This document shows, piece after piece, positions 34,880-46,212 of a DNA stretch of 64,000 nucleotides. The position numbers and the translations under genes are program-made. The DNA lies in contig NW_022098045.1 in NCBI RefSeq assembly GCF_002288925.2, forward strand, positions 1,624,237 to 1,688,236, in the 5' to 3' direction. The notes beneath the pieces are model-generated. The model saw nothing but the letters and a program-made list of their open reading frames with translations. It was not told where the DNA came from and made no database searches. Positions within the stretch are counted from its first letter, which is position 1. Each line of letters starts with the position of its first letter. The DNA comes from Delphinapterus leucas. Taxonomy: Eukaryota; Chordata; Mammalia; Artiodactyla; Monodontidae.

Positions 34880-35445
34880 TATTTCATTCATTTATCCTCT
34901 AAGTATTGGGCTTCTAAGAGAATCCAAGCACTCCCTTCTAGGTGCTGGGAATATGACGGCAAGTAAGACAGGAAAAGCCCCCATCCTCATGAAGTTTACA
35001 ATCCGGCTTGAGAGAGAGAATATTAATCAGCAGAGAAATGAGCAATATTGCTGAGTCAGTGACAATGACAGTGATCAAAACCAGTCAGTCTTGGGAAGAG
35101 TTGGGGTGCAGGCACAAGCACTGGGAGGACTGCTTTAAGAGAAGGTAGTCTAGAGAGGCTATTTTGCAGAAGCAATACTTGAGCAAAGATCTGAAAGATC
35201 AAAAGGAGCCAACCATGCAGAAGGAAGAGCCAGCAGAGGGAGCAGCAAGAGGAAGAAATGAGCTTATTAGCAAGTTCCAGGAAGAACAAGAAGGCCAATG
35301 TGGATGGAATGTAGTCAACCAGGGAGAAGTGGCAAGACTAGGGGCCAGTCTCCGCCAAAGTCCAGACCAGGGAAAGCCTGGAGACCACGGAAAGAAGTTT
35401 GGATTTTATTTTGACAGTAATGGGAGACTACTGGGGTGGGAGGGT
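34880..35445 (-). mobile_element. L2 LINE 3' region (antisense)
   Basis: Antisense L2 blocks in order: 'ccttctaggtgctgggaata', 'cctcatgaagtttacaatcc', 'gaagcaatacttgagcaaag', 'ggagcagcaagaggaagaaa', 'aagaaggccaatgtggatgg', 'agaagtttggattttatttt' and 'gggagactactgg'. The plus-strand frames here are antisense artefacts. Confidence 0.8.
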
Positions 35446-35509
35446 TAAATGGGGGATATGGAGGGAGGATGATCTGATTTACTTGATTTGCTTGTTACAG
35501 CCAGTCTCA

Positions 35510-36480
35510 CTGCATTCATTCATCCAAGTATTTGTTGAGTATTTATTATATTCTAGATCTTGGGGATATAAGAGTGAACTAAAAAAAGGCAAAATCTCTA
35601 CCTTCATGAAGTTTGGGCGTGAGTGGAGATTCTAGGGGCAATTAACACAAAGCAAATAAATAAGTTTAATACATCCAGTGATGAAAACTCTTATGAAGAA
35701 AAAGGCAATGGGGCTCTCCTGGTGGCGCAGCGGTTGAGAGTCCGCCTGCCGACGCAGGGGACACGGGCTCGTGCCCCGGTCCGGGAAGATCCCACATGCC
35801 GTGGAGCGGCTGGGCCCGTGAGCCATGGCTGCTGAGCCTGCACGTCCGGAGCCTGTGCTCCGCAACTGGAGAGGCCACAACACTGAGAGGCCCATGTACC
35901 GCAAAAAAAGAAAACAACAACAAAAAACAAACAAAAAGGCAACGAAGAAGTGGAATATGATAATGGAAGGTGCTATTTCAGACAGGTTGGTTGGGGAAAT
36001 TCTCTCGCATAGAGGGACAGAGATATCTGCCAGGCAAGTGTTGCAGGCAGGCAATCAATGGAAGGGTCCAGAAAGAGAGCATACTTGGCTTGTGGCTGGA
36101 ATGTGGCCTGGGGGAGGTTGTAGGAGAAGGAATTAGAGAGGTAGCATGTGGCAGAGTCTTGGCTGCCTTGTGAACAGCTGTAGTTTGGATTATATTCTGA
36201 TTGACAAGGAAGACCACAGGATGGTTCTGAGCAGAGGAGTGACAACCTGATCTACATTTTAAAAGGAATGGTCTGACTGCTGGGTAGAGAAGAGATGGTA
36301 AGGGAACAGGGACAGATGCAGGAAATCCTGTTAGAACATAGGAAATTTGAGCGCCTTAGACAGGAGGACATGGTCAGATTCTGGATATAGTCTGAAGGCA
36401 GAGCCAACAGAATTTGCTGGTGGACGGGATAAGGGATGAGAGTGAATGAAAGCCCTGAATGATGATTCTAATGACTTTAT
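35510..36480 (-). mobile_element. Second L2 LINE 3' region (antisense), interrupted by a SINE
   Basis: A fresh L2 3' end starts at 'attcatccaagtatttgttg', so this is a separate copy from the one just upstream. It continues after the SINE at 35711-35932 with 'ggaaggtgctatttcagaca', 'gtccagaaagagagcatact', 'ttttaaaaggaatggtctga', 'gatatagtctgaaggcagag' and 'ccaacagaatttgctggtgg', all standard antisense L2. Confidence 0.82.
35711..35932 (+). mobile_element. CHR-type SINE (short form, sense), nested in an L2
   Basis: Head GGGCTCTCCTGGTGGCGCAG, B-box region 'gggctcgtgccccggtccgg', body with 'gtgagccatggctgctgagc', and a tail of A runs interspersed with C. Flanked by AAAAAGGCAA[T/C]G at 35699-35710 and 35933-35944 (11/12), a clear target-site duplication within the L2. 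Confidence 0.95.
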
Positions 36481-36699
36481 CTTGAATGCAATGCTTTTTC
36501 TAGTTACCCTCCTACCTCTCTGGCTGCATCTTTTATATATTCCTGGTGGGTTCCATTCAGTCTAAGTTACTTGCCCAAGTTCTATCCTTGGCCATCGTCT
36601 CTTCTCTGTCTACATACTCCTCCAGAACATTTCCGTGTATACCCATCGCTTCAATTATAGCTGTCTGTGATGATTCCCAAAGTAACCGAATGGGAAAAG

Positions 36700-36905
36700 G
36701 TAATACTTTAGGATCAGATAGATCTAGACTCAATTCCAAATTCCAGCACTTCCAGCTTTGTGATCTGAGGTTGGCTATGTGACCTCTCTGATCCTGCTTC
36801 ACCATTTGTCAATTATAGATGGTAATACCTCCAGGGGATACTGAGAGAATTAAATACATTAAAAATATTACTGTACCCCTGGTACATTAAAAGTACTCAA
36901 ACATC
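36700..36905 (-). mobile_element. MIR SINE (antisense)
   Basis: Antisense MIR order: 'atctagactcaattccaaat', 'ggctatgtgacctctctgat', 'accatttgtcaattatagat', 'tgagagaattaaatacatta', 'cctggtacattaaaagtact' and 'caaaca'. Confidence 0.85.
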
Positions 36906-36944
36906 GTTTCAAAGTTGTGTTTTATTTTGTTTTCATCTTTATCC

Positions 36945-37660
36945 CCAGCTCAAAGTCCCTCAAAAAAGCTTGCTCCTCTCCTCTCTTTTCCATACAGTCA
37001 CGCTCCTTCAGCCTCTTCAGGTCCAATTTCCAATTGCCCAGTCAGCAGATTCAAACTCCTACAAACCTCTGGATTTCACTCCTTCCTGTTAATCCTATAC
37101 CTAGTTACCCCTGGATTCTGCTGACCACCATCTCAAGTGTTACTACCACAACCTTATCTCAGACCACATTACTTCGCACTGAATCTATTTCTAACTTCTC
37201 CCAAATGCTGTGCCAGTGATTCTCCCAAAACACAATATCATATCACTCCTTACACAAAAGCAATGAATGGCTTCCTATTATTGAAATAAGTTCCAAACTT
37301 ATTCATACATACTCAAGGATACACTGGTGTTGGGCCAATTGTAGATCTCCAGCTTACTCTCCTGAGTTATCCTATCTTAACTCTATACTCTTACAACTGA
37401 AAAGGGTCACACTATCTTCTTCCACCATGACTTGCTCCATGCTATTTCCTCTGCTTAAGATTTTCCCTTCCTTCCGGCTCTCTAAATTCTATATCTACTT
37501 GTCCTTTAAGTTCAAGCCTTACCTCCTCTGAAGCATCTTCACGGCATGTGTCCCAGACGAAGATGGGATCCCTTTAGGTGATGCCATAGTAGCAAGTTTG
37601 CATCACTTCATTCCTGCCCTCACCACATCTCATTATAATTGCTTGCTTACTTATACAGTG
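36945..37660 (+). mobile_element. L2 LINE 3' region (sense)
   Basis: Sense L2 blocks: 'aagcaatgaatggcttccta', 'gaaataagttccaaacttat', 'ttactctcctgagttatcct', 'cacactatcttcttccacca', 'atgctatttcctctgcttaa' and 'gttcaagccttacctcctct', followed by 'gcttgcttacttatacagtg'. It faces away from the antisense L2 copies upstream. Confidence 0.75.
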
Positions 37661-38957
37661 CTCCCCACTGGGCTATCATCCTTGAAGAAACAACTAGTGA
37701 CTCCTCTTTGCATCCTCAGCAGCTACCACCCCACAGCAACCCTGCAGTCCAATTACATCCGAATGTTCCAGGAGATGTATCTCTATCCCAACATCACATG
37801 GCCTATATTATCAGAACAAAGAAGATGATGATCCCTGGACCATTTTGCTCCAACAGCCATGCCTTCTCAAAATCAGAATCATGTAAAGATATATTATTTC
37901 ATTAATCCTTCAGAGATTTTCAGAGCTTGGAAAAAAAGCTCCTTATGTAGAGCTCAAGAAAAGTCTTCATTGTATCTAAAAATAGTCAAATGATAAACGA
38001 TTTTAGACCGTCTCATTTACAAACTCTAACTCAATGAAAAAATATACATAGTATACAGATAAGAATCTGGTTGGCAAAGCTTCACAATTCACATGGTTAT
38101 GATGCTCACAAAATTTCTAATTTTTTTCACAGTAATCATCATGCCAAGTTTATAGGCGTCTTAAGGAACAATAAATCAGGACAATAGCCAAAATTTATTT
38201 CCAAACATGAATACTTTAATAGCAAATATATAATTATTTCACAGTTTTCTTTTTTTTAAAAAAGTACTTCCTCACAATTATTAAGTGAGGAGCTAGATAT
38301 ATCGCGTATGTTAAGGAACTCTCCATATCTAGCCATACTTAAATGACAGATCTGGAGTAAGAAATAATGATTAATAAAAGCATTGTCCAAGTACAAAAAG
38401 GCATGTAATACTTTCCTTTAAGGCTTAAATGATGACTTAGGAAAGTCGTATCATTCCTTTCAGACACCACTGATTAAACAGAACATAAGAAAGTTAAACT
38501 AATAATGTTAAAATTTGCATGTATTTAAACAAACAAACGAACTTGAGACTAGAATTTGAATCTTCCTGACTTGGATGACTGCTAATTTTGCCATTCCACA
38601 TCACCTGATCCTTCCCGTGAACTCCCAGTCACACTTTTACGTTCAAGTATACGTCATCTATTTTCATACTTGGAGGGGTGGAGGGCGGGGGAAGCAGTCT
38701 CCTGGGGTTCAATAAGAAGATAGCACAGCATCTTTCTTACCAGGAACAACCATCAGATAACTGTTCAGAATTTTCCATATGCAAATCTACAGTACATACA
38801 TAATTATAAATCATTCTACAATCACATAATTTAAACCCCACTCTTCAACCATTACGTACATAACAAGTTAGCACTCTTGCCCCCCCTAGTGGATGAATAA
38901 ATATAAAATTGTTTTTTTCCAGAAAGGTAAAAATTATGTCTGAAGTGTATGCATGTA
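37661..38957. other. Unique sequence, no gene seen
   Basis: AT-rich, with short frames of no coding character. A small G-rich block near 38670-38690 is the only compositional break. Confidence 0.4.
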
Positions 38958-39303
38958 CAGTCATCCCTTGGTATCTGAGGAGGACTGATTCCAGGACCCC
39001 CGTGTGGATACCAAAATCTGAGGATGCTCAAGTCCCTCATATAAAATGTAGTCTGCATATAACCTATACATATCCTCCCATACAGGGATGGATAATTATC
39101 TCTAAATAACTTATAATACCTACTACACTGTAAATGCTATGTAAATAGTCGTAAATTCAATGTAAATGCTATGTCAATAATTGTCAGCACATGGCAAATT
39201 CAAATTTTGCTTTTTGGAAGCTTCCAGAATTTTTTAGAATATTTTCTACCCACAGTTGGTTGGATCTGCAGATGCAGAGCTTGTGGATATAGAGGGCTGA
39301 CTG
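38958..39303 (+). mobile_element. MER2 DNA transposon (Tigger/pogo-derived, non-autonomous)
   Basis: The whole 346-bp element is present. It starts CAGTCATCCCTTGGTATCTG, passes through 'ggaccccc', 'ggataccaaaatctgaggat', 'gctcaagtccctcatataaa' and 'tgcatataacctatacatat', and ends 'gatatagagggctgactg'. It is flanked on both sides by the TA dinucleotide (38956-38957, 39304-39305), the target-site duplication of Tc1/mariner-Tigger elements. MER2 has no coding capacity. The frames across it are chance. Confidence 0.92.
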
Positions 39304-39394
39304 TATATTCAGAAATATGCTTAGAAGACAGATATAGTAACTATTAACCAGTTAACAGTGTAGTCCAAGAGCCTCATGGAGACTGACGTGAAAG

Positions 39395-39610
39395 ATTCCA
39401 TATTATAGTGAAACAAGACGGTTTGAATTCTAACTCCAACCCATAGGAGCAATGTCATCTCAGGTTAGCTGGTTAACATCTGAGGCTCCACGTCATCGTC
39501 TCTAAAATGAGTCTGACAATAGTGACTTCACAGGTTTGTTGTGAGGTAACATAAAAGTGCCTTGCACAGTACGTGGCACACATTAGAACACTAATAAAAT
39601 CAGCTTCCCT
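39395..39610 (-). mobile_element. MIR SINE (antisense)
   Basis: Antisense MIR blocks: 'cggtttgaattctaactcca', 'catcgtctctaaaatgagtc', 'ttcacaggtttgttgtgagg', 'tgccttgcacagtacgtggc' and 'acacattagaacactaata'. Confidence 0.82.
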
Positions 39611-40087
39611 TCCTCCTTCCTGCTGTCACCCTTCACATCTCAATGGTTGGCATACACAAATTTCTCAGGCCCACCCTTTCCAAATATTCCCAGTGTGCCA
39701 TATTTTTTGAGATAATTTTTCTTAGGGAAGACTTAAAATTTGTGTACAAGAGGAGCAAGTTGGTTTCCACTCACGTTCAGTATCACTTTAGCCCAGGCAG
39801 ATACTGGCTCTCCTGGTAGTTTCATTCTGAATCAGGATTCCAGCTCTTTCAGCATACCCTCTGACTTTGTGCCTGGCCACAGGCAAAATGCCTTAGCTAC
39901 ACTGACTGGATTTCACCACCTCTCAGACAGATACTCTATCTGCCCCCTACTGTATTTCTCAGGGGTACAGTGAGGGTTACCAAGACTATTTTTTGGAAAT
40001 TCCTTTAAATTTCAAAGCAGAAAAAGAAAAATATTATATAACAGTAAGCATTTTAAAAAATTATATGCATTATCCTATACATCCATG
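39611..40087. other. Unique sequence, no gene seen
   Basis: No recognised repeat. A 77-codon frame at 39740-39973 has no domain I recognise. Confidence 0.4.
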
Positions 40088-40095
40088 ACTTAGAG

Positions 40096-41494
40096 CAGTG
40101 GTTCTCGAAGTTCGTTCTGTGTATCCCTGGGGGTCCTGAGACCCATTCTTTTAAAGGAGTGTGCAAGGTCAAAACTATTCTCATCTTAATATGCAGATGC
40201 TTTTGCCTTTTTACTGTGTTGATATTTGAACTGATGGTGCAGAAGCTACCGTGAGTGAAACTTCTGGCACCTTAGCATGACTCTAGGCATTGGGACCGAA
40301 CTGTCCTAGTAGTCATGATATTCTTTATCTCTGTACACTTATAGTAATAATAATAATTTTTAAAAAGCCAGTTGAACTTAACAGTGTCCTGATAAAGCAG
40401 TAACAATTTTATTAAATCTTTATAGCCTTAACAACAAAACTTTAAATATTCTGTAACGTAATGGGAAGTATACAACCATAATCACACTTCTATCACGTAC
40501 CAAAATATAAGGGAGATTGCAAGGAAGATCACTTATGCAATTGTTTAAGATGTGACTTGAACTAACCACTTTTTTTCACAGAACATCATTTTCACTTGAA
40601 ATAACAATGAACATAACTTATGGTTATCCAAACTTGGCTATTTGGCAAACATCTTGAAAATGAATAAAGTGAGCCTGCCTCTTCAAGGAAAACAACTGAC
40701 AGGATTTGTAGCCAATGATAGAATTCAAACTTTCTAGTGAAAATCAGAATTTTGGAGTACTTGTACCTTCCACTGTAAGCCTGACAGCCTCCCAACACTA
40801 AAAGACTTTTTCTGATTCTATCTGTGAATATATTAACAAATGTTGATATTGTAATATCTCATAGCTCAGGGACCCAATATTTTCCAAATGACCAATGCAT
40901 GAAATTACAAGATCATACATAGCTAAATGATCCACTCAAAGTACAACATGGATTTTGGTGTAACAGAGTACAAAAATACTTGATATGGTTTCGGATTCCA
41001 CATTGCAACTAACCTTTAAAATGTTACTATTTGTTGAGTTTTAGGACAGAATAAAAGAATATTCTCAATTATTTGAAAAGGCTATTAAAATACTTTATTT
41101 TCCAACTGCCTATGTTCATAAAACCAAGTTTTCTTCATATACTTCAACCCAAACCAACACATTAAAATACAAAAGCAGATATGGAAACCTAGCAGTCTTC
41201 CATTAAGCCAGATATTAAAGAGGTTTGCAAAAATGAAAACCAATGCCAATCTTCTCTCTAATATCTTTCTGAAAATATGGTTATTTTTCATAAAAAGTTT
41301 ATGTTAACAATATAATGGGTTTCTTATTGTTAATTTAAATGAACTAATAAATCAACATTTTAACATTTCCTCAGCTTTAATTTCTGATAGGGTAATGTAG
41401 ACAGACATAACCTGTATAAACAAAACCTCTTTGAGGTTTTCAATAGTTTTTCGGAGTATAAGAGTTCCAAGGTCAAAAAGTTTGAGAACCGCCG
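40096..41494 (+). mobile_element. Charlie-type hAT DNA transposon, complete but decayed
   Basis: A 1.4-kb element with both ends. The left end is CAGTGGTTCTCGAAG. The right end is TTTGAGAACCGCCG (41481-41494), the inverted form of a CAGTGGTTCTCAAA-type terminus. The flanks read ACTTAGAG (40088-40095) and CCTTAGAG (41495-41502), a 7/8 match to the 8-bp target-site duplication expected of hAT elements. Inside, 'gacccattcttttaaagga', 'gggaagtatacaaccataat' and the transposase-like block at about 40560-41290 follow the order of Charlie elements (hAT superfamily), which are extinct in mammals. It is shorter than an autonomous element, so internal parts are missing. Confidence 0.88.
40560..41290 (+). 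pseudogene. hAT (Charlie) transposase C-terminal relic
   Basis: Plus-strand translation in shifting frames gives pieces of an hAT transposase. One is the segment near 40660-40735, with MNKVSLPLQGKQLTGFVAND. Later, near 41040-41230, come remnants of the C-terminal dimerisation region that in the family ends with a 'SIKPDIKEICK'-like stretch. Stops and frameshifts are frequent, and the N-terminal DNA-binding zinc-finger part and the upstream catalytic parts are largely missing. Non-functional. Confidence 0.7.
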
Positions 41495-41502
41495 CCTTAG
41501 AG

Positions 41503-42835
41503 AAACCAACATCCCCCACTGAAGAAGGCTGTCAATAGAGATCACTTCTCCCTCAGTTTGAAGCTGGAATGTCAAAAATTATGCAAAATAAAGCAGATAC
41601 TTTAAATTCCTAAGATAAATACAAAGAAGACCTAGAAATGAGAATTGAGTTTCTGAAAGTGATATTACTTCACATCTGGAAATCCTGGTCCAGGAAAAAA
41701 TGAGATGGGACTTGACAGTATAAATGACAAATAGAAAAAGTAATAATGTTTTCATAAATATTCTGATATTCATACATTCTCAATTCCACTGCATCTTTTG
41801 TTTTTGCCAAAGCCAAAATTTCATGCCCCATAGGAGAAAAGAAGCCTATAAAAAACAAACTACATACTGATCATTTTTCTCCTGAAAATAAAATGTTATC
41901 CTCTGTTACTGCAGAATACATGCCAAATACAGAAAGATCCTGGTGAAATATCTTTTAACAGCATGCAAAGTGATTCACTGTAGGTTTATACAGTATATTA
42001 AGGACACATAAACAGTGCCTTTGAACAAAAACGTTGCTCATAAGTTTTTGCTTCCATGAAAAGCAGACTGTTTTCTTACTGTTTTCACCAAAATAAGCTA
42101 ATTAACCTACTAGATCAGGTAATAAATTTCTTTGAAGTTAAGAATCTAACAATGTCATCTTGTCCATTCCCCAATATTTATTAGAAAAGAAGGTATAAAA
42201 ATGGAATTCCAGTCAAGGGAAGTATTGCTTCTTTCATTTTGCAGTTCTAGTGAATCCCCAATCTCTATAACAGAAAAATCGGAGATATGCTAGTGAGTGC
42301 TCTCATGGTGATACTTACCATATATGCCACACAAAAGACAGTCAAGATGAAGGGTAAAAGTATTTCTTTATTCATAAATAGCTCATGTTGACAGCTGTAG
42401 AATGACTTAAGTGACTCAGGAAACTTTGGCTAATAATTTGTTTCATGTTAAGACGTTGGTCAATCTGAGTTGTCTCAAACTAAATTGTAATCTTTTATGA
42501 TCATGAATATGAGTGAGGGAGAAATTCATTTCAAAATTAGCATAAAGTACAACAAAACAAAATCGAAAGTTTGCAACAAGGGTAACTTGGTACTCCATTT
42601 CCAAACTCCAAAAATGAATGCCAGTGTTAACAAAAACAATGATAATTAATGTATGTAGAGCCTTGCTATTCAACATGTGTACCCAAAGCTACAGATCCCA
42701 GAGATCCTGTTTAAAACGCAGGTTATGGACTTCCATATCTAGGAAAATAGGGCAGATCTACTTCTATTCCACCTAGGGATTCTTTCTACTAAGTATAGCT
42801 GAATACCCTGGACATTATATATACAACAAATATAT
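41503..42835. other. Unique AT-rich sequence, no gene seen
   Basis: Short minus-strand frames (for example 41360-41575, 41579-41773 and 42443-42676) lack domains or coding character. No repeat recognised. Confidence 0.4.
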
Positions 42836-45195
42836 GACTCTAAACATGGAGAGAAGAGAGAATGGTTAGAGATCTGTGGTGAGATGCTGGCTTTCCTTTT
42901 TGCCTCACGTACTCCAGACTTGGAGAGGAAAAAGCTGGCAAGTCAGAAATAACACCAGGCACAGACAAAAAACAAAAGCTCCAACAAGAGACTGCTCTCT
43001 TTAGCCAAAGAACCAGGAAAGGGCCAGCCCCAGAAGATAGAAAATTTTAGGCAATAACAGCTCTACTCCAGCCAAACACCACAGAAAAATCTACGGTCCC
43101 ATCCACACCCACACCAGCACCAGCCAAGTGAAGAGCCTAGACTTTCACTCTGTCAATGCTGTTATGAGTCACCCCAACACTCCACCTGACGTGTGAGAGA
43201 AAGCCAGGTGGGAAGCTGGAACTTTCACCCCCACAAGTCAGTAACCAACCCTTCCCCAGTCCTTTGTGTTATCAGTGGAGATCACATGGGAAGCCAAAAC
43301 TCCCACTCCTACCCAGAAGTAATGAAGCATCCTTCCCTCGCCCCATGATCAAACTATATGCTGACCATAAGCAATCAACAAACTCACTTCAAATATAACA
43401 GTATAAGCAAGATGAAAGTAAAAGAACAAAAAGAGATATGTCATGTAAACATCTATCCAAGGAAATCAAGTGGCTACATTAATATCAGATAATACAGACT
43501 TCAGAAAAAAGAAAATTACCAGACACAGAAAGAGATACTGTGCAATGATGAAATCATCAATCCACCAAGAAGACATAGCAATCTTATGTGTATGGAGCAA
43601 ATAACAGAGCTGCAAAATATGTTACACAAAAAACTGACAGAACTGAAAGGTGAAATAAACAAACCCACAATTATATCTGGTGTCTTCAACATGCCTCTTG
43701 CAAAAACTGATAGAACCACTAGACAGAAAACAGCAAAGATATGGAAGAACTGAACAACACCATCAACCAACAAGATCTAATCAATATTTATACAACATTC
43801 CACCCAAGAACAGCAAAATACACATACTTTCAAGAGCCCACAAAAAACAGACTATATCATGGTCCATTAAAAAATCCCCCCAAATTTAATATAATTGCAA
43901 TCAGACTGAGTGTATTCTCTGACTACAATGGAATCAAACTAAATACAATAGGAATAACCCACAAACACTTAGAAATTATACAACTACTTTAAATAACCCC
44001 TGAATCAAAGAGGAATTTTCTAGGGAAATTAAAAAAAAATTTAATGAATACACAACACATCAAAATTTGTGGGACTCAGCTAAAGAGTGGGAAATTTATT
44101 GCATGAAATGAATACATTAGAAAAGAGGAAAAGTCTCAAATCAATAATTTAAGTTTCCACTTGAAGAACCTAGGGCGGGAAAAAAGAGTAAAATAAACTC
44201 AAAGCAAGTAGAAAGAAGGAAAAATAAAGAGTAGAAATCAATGAATCAAAGAGAGAAAAATAATAGAGAAAATCAATGAAATGAAGAACTGGTCATTTGA
44301 AAACTTTAATAAAATTGATAAGTCTGTAGAAAGACTGAAAACAAATAAAAGAGAAGACACAACTTACTAATATCAGGAGTGAAACAGGAGATTCATTCAA
44401 GACCCTACAGACATCAAAAGGAGAATAAGGGAATACAACGAACTCCATAAAAATAAATTTAACAACTTAGACAAAATAAACTACATTTTTAAAAAACATA
44501 AACTACAACAACTAATCCAATATCAAATAGATACTTTGAATTGTCCAATAGCTATTAAGGCAAACAAATTCATAACTTTGAAAATCTCTCTGCCCCCCAA
44601 AAAGGAATCTAAAGGCCCAAATTGCTTCACTGGAGAATTCCACCAAATGGTTAAAGAAGAATTAATACAAATTCCATACAATCTCTTCCAGCAAGTAGAA
44701 GATGAAGGAACACTTACCAATTCATTTTATGAAGATAATACTACCCTGATACCAAAACCAGACAAAGACAATAAAAAGAAAAATCAAACTCCACATAAAT
44801 ATCCTTTATAAATATTGATGCAAAAATCCTTAATAAAATATGAACAAGCAGGATTCAACAGTATAAAGAATTATACAAAATGACCTAATGAGGTTTATTC
44901 CAGGGATGCAAGACTGGTTCAACATTTCAAAATCAATCAATCAATGCAATCCACCACACTAACAGGATAAAAAAAGAAAGAAAAATCACATGATCATATT
45001 AATTGATGCATACAAATCATTTAACAAAATTCAACACCCATTTATGATAAAAATGCTAAGAAAAATAGGAATAGAAAGGAACTTCCTCAACTTGATCAAA
45101 AGCATTTTCAAAAACCCTATAGATAATATTATACTTAACGTAAGATTCAAGAGTTTCCTTTTAAGATTGGGAACAAGGCAAAAGTGTCTACTCCC
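42836..45195 (+). mobile_element. Old L1 (L1M), left part of an interrupted copy
   Basis: It starts in an L1M-class 5' region, recognisable by 'aagagcctagactttcactc', 'tgctgttatgagtcacccca' and 'cacatgggaagccaaaactc'. It runs into ORF2 with 'tatctggtgtcttcaacatg' (endonuclease GDFN region, Asp lost), then 'ggcccaaattgcttcactgg' (the PGPDGF region), 'ctgataccaaaaccagacaa', 'gatgcaagactggttcaaca' and 'aagattgggaacaaggcaaa'. It breaks off at GTGTCTACTCCC (45184-45195). The next part of ORF2 resumes at 51553, so this old element was split by later insertion. ORF1 seems missing or unrecognisable. Confidence 0.85.
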
Positions 45196-45220
45196 ATGCA
45201 CGGACTACAGAGCCAATTAG
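43680..45220 (+). pseudogene. Old L1 ORF2 relic, 5' part
   Basis: Short frames at 43741-43992, 44536-44811 and 44990-45220 carry recognisable L1 ORF2p residues, for example LIPKPDKD and [15 protein letters not shown]. The last of these runs past the insertion breakpoint. The frames are separated by stops and shifts. Confidence 0.8.
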
Positions 45221-45571
45221 TCTGGGGTGGAGGAGCGCTAACAAGAGGAACTGGAGTTTGTAAGCAAACCTGAAGCACCTGGAGCCAAACTTGAGCCTCC
45301 ACAACTTCAAAGAATGCATATAAACTCCTAGGCCAAAGGATGAAATCAATTCTGCGGGTGTCAAATTAGTGGTGCATCTGAAAACTCTTTGAAAACGATG
45401 AGGATCTAAGCAAACTTAAGACACAGTAACAATTAATGAAATCAATTAACATGCAATGATATGGATGAATCTTGGAAATACAATATAAAGTGAAAAGAAC
45501 ATTTCACAAAAGAATTGCATATAGTGTGATGCTCTTTAAAAAAATACATACACAGTATAAAAAATAAAGGA
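45196..45571 (+). other. About 375-bp extra segment between the old L1 break and the young L1 start
   Basis: This piece belongs neither to the old L1 ORF2 nor to the young L1 5' UTR seen at 7827. Its second half (about 45445-45550) resembles an old L1 3' UTR ('atgatatggatgaatcttgg', 'gcatatagtgtgatgctctt'). The overlap between the broken ends of the old L1 (GTCTACTCCC at 45186-45195 and GTCTGTTCTC at 51554-51563) lies outside this piece. It may therefore have arrived together with the young L1 as 5'-transduced flank, or earlier as a separate insertion whose A-rich end then received the L1. Confidence 0.45.
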
Positions 45572-45583
45572 GTGGGAGACCTT

Positions 45584-45591
45584 CAAGATGG
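45584..45591 (+). promoter_or_regulatory. YY1-like motif at the L1 5' end
   Basis: CAAGATGG followed by CAG, at the same offset from the element start as in the copy at 7827. Matches the YY1 core used at primate L1 starts; function here is inferred. Confidence 0.5.
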
Positions 45592-46212
45592 CAGAGGAGT
45601 AAGACGCGCAGATCATCTCCCTCACCACAAACACATCAGAAATACATCTACATGTGGAACAGCTCCTACAGAACACCTACTGAATGCTGGCAGAAGACCT
45701 CAGACTTCCCAAAAGCCATGTGGCTGATAGGGTCTTGGTGCTCCAGCTGGGTCAGGCCTGTGCCTCTGAGGTGGGAGAGCCAAGTTCAGGACATTGGTCC
45801 ACCAGAGACCTCCCAGCTCAACATAATATCAAATGGTGAAAGCTCTCCCAGAGACCTCCATCTCAACGTTAAGACACAGCTCCACTCAACGACCAGCAAG
45901 CTACAGTGCTGGACACCCTATGCAAAACAACTAGCAAAACAGGAACACAACACCTCCCATTAGCATCAAGTCTGCCTAAAATCATAATAAGGTCACAGAC
46001 ACCCCAAAACACACTACTGGATGCGGTCCTGCCCACCAGAAAGACAAGACCCAGATTCATGCACCAGAACACAGGCACTAGTCCCCTCCAGCAGGAAGCC
46101 TACACAACCCACCAAAACAACCTTAGCCACTGGGGGCAGACACCAAAAACAACGGGAACTATGAACCTGCAGCCTGCGAAAAGGAGACCCCAAACACAGC
46201 AAGTTAAGAAAA

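Noticed and set aside
35164..35448. 94-codon plus-strand frame rich in Glu, Lys and Gln
   Set aside because: Lies antisense in an L2 3' region and is explained by L2 sequence.
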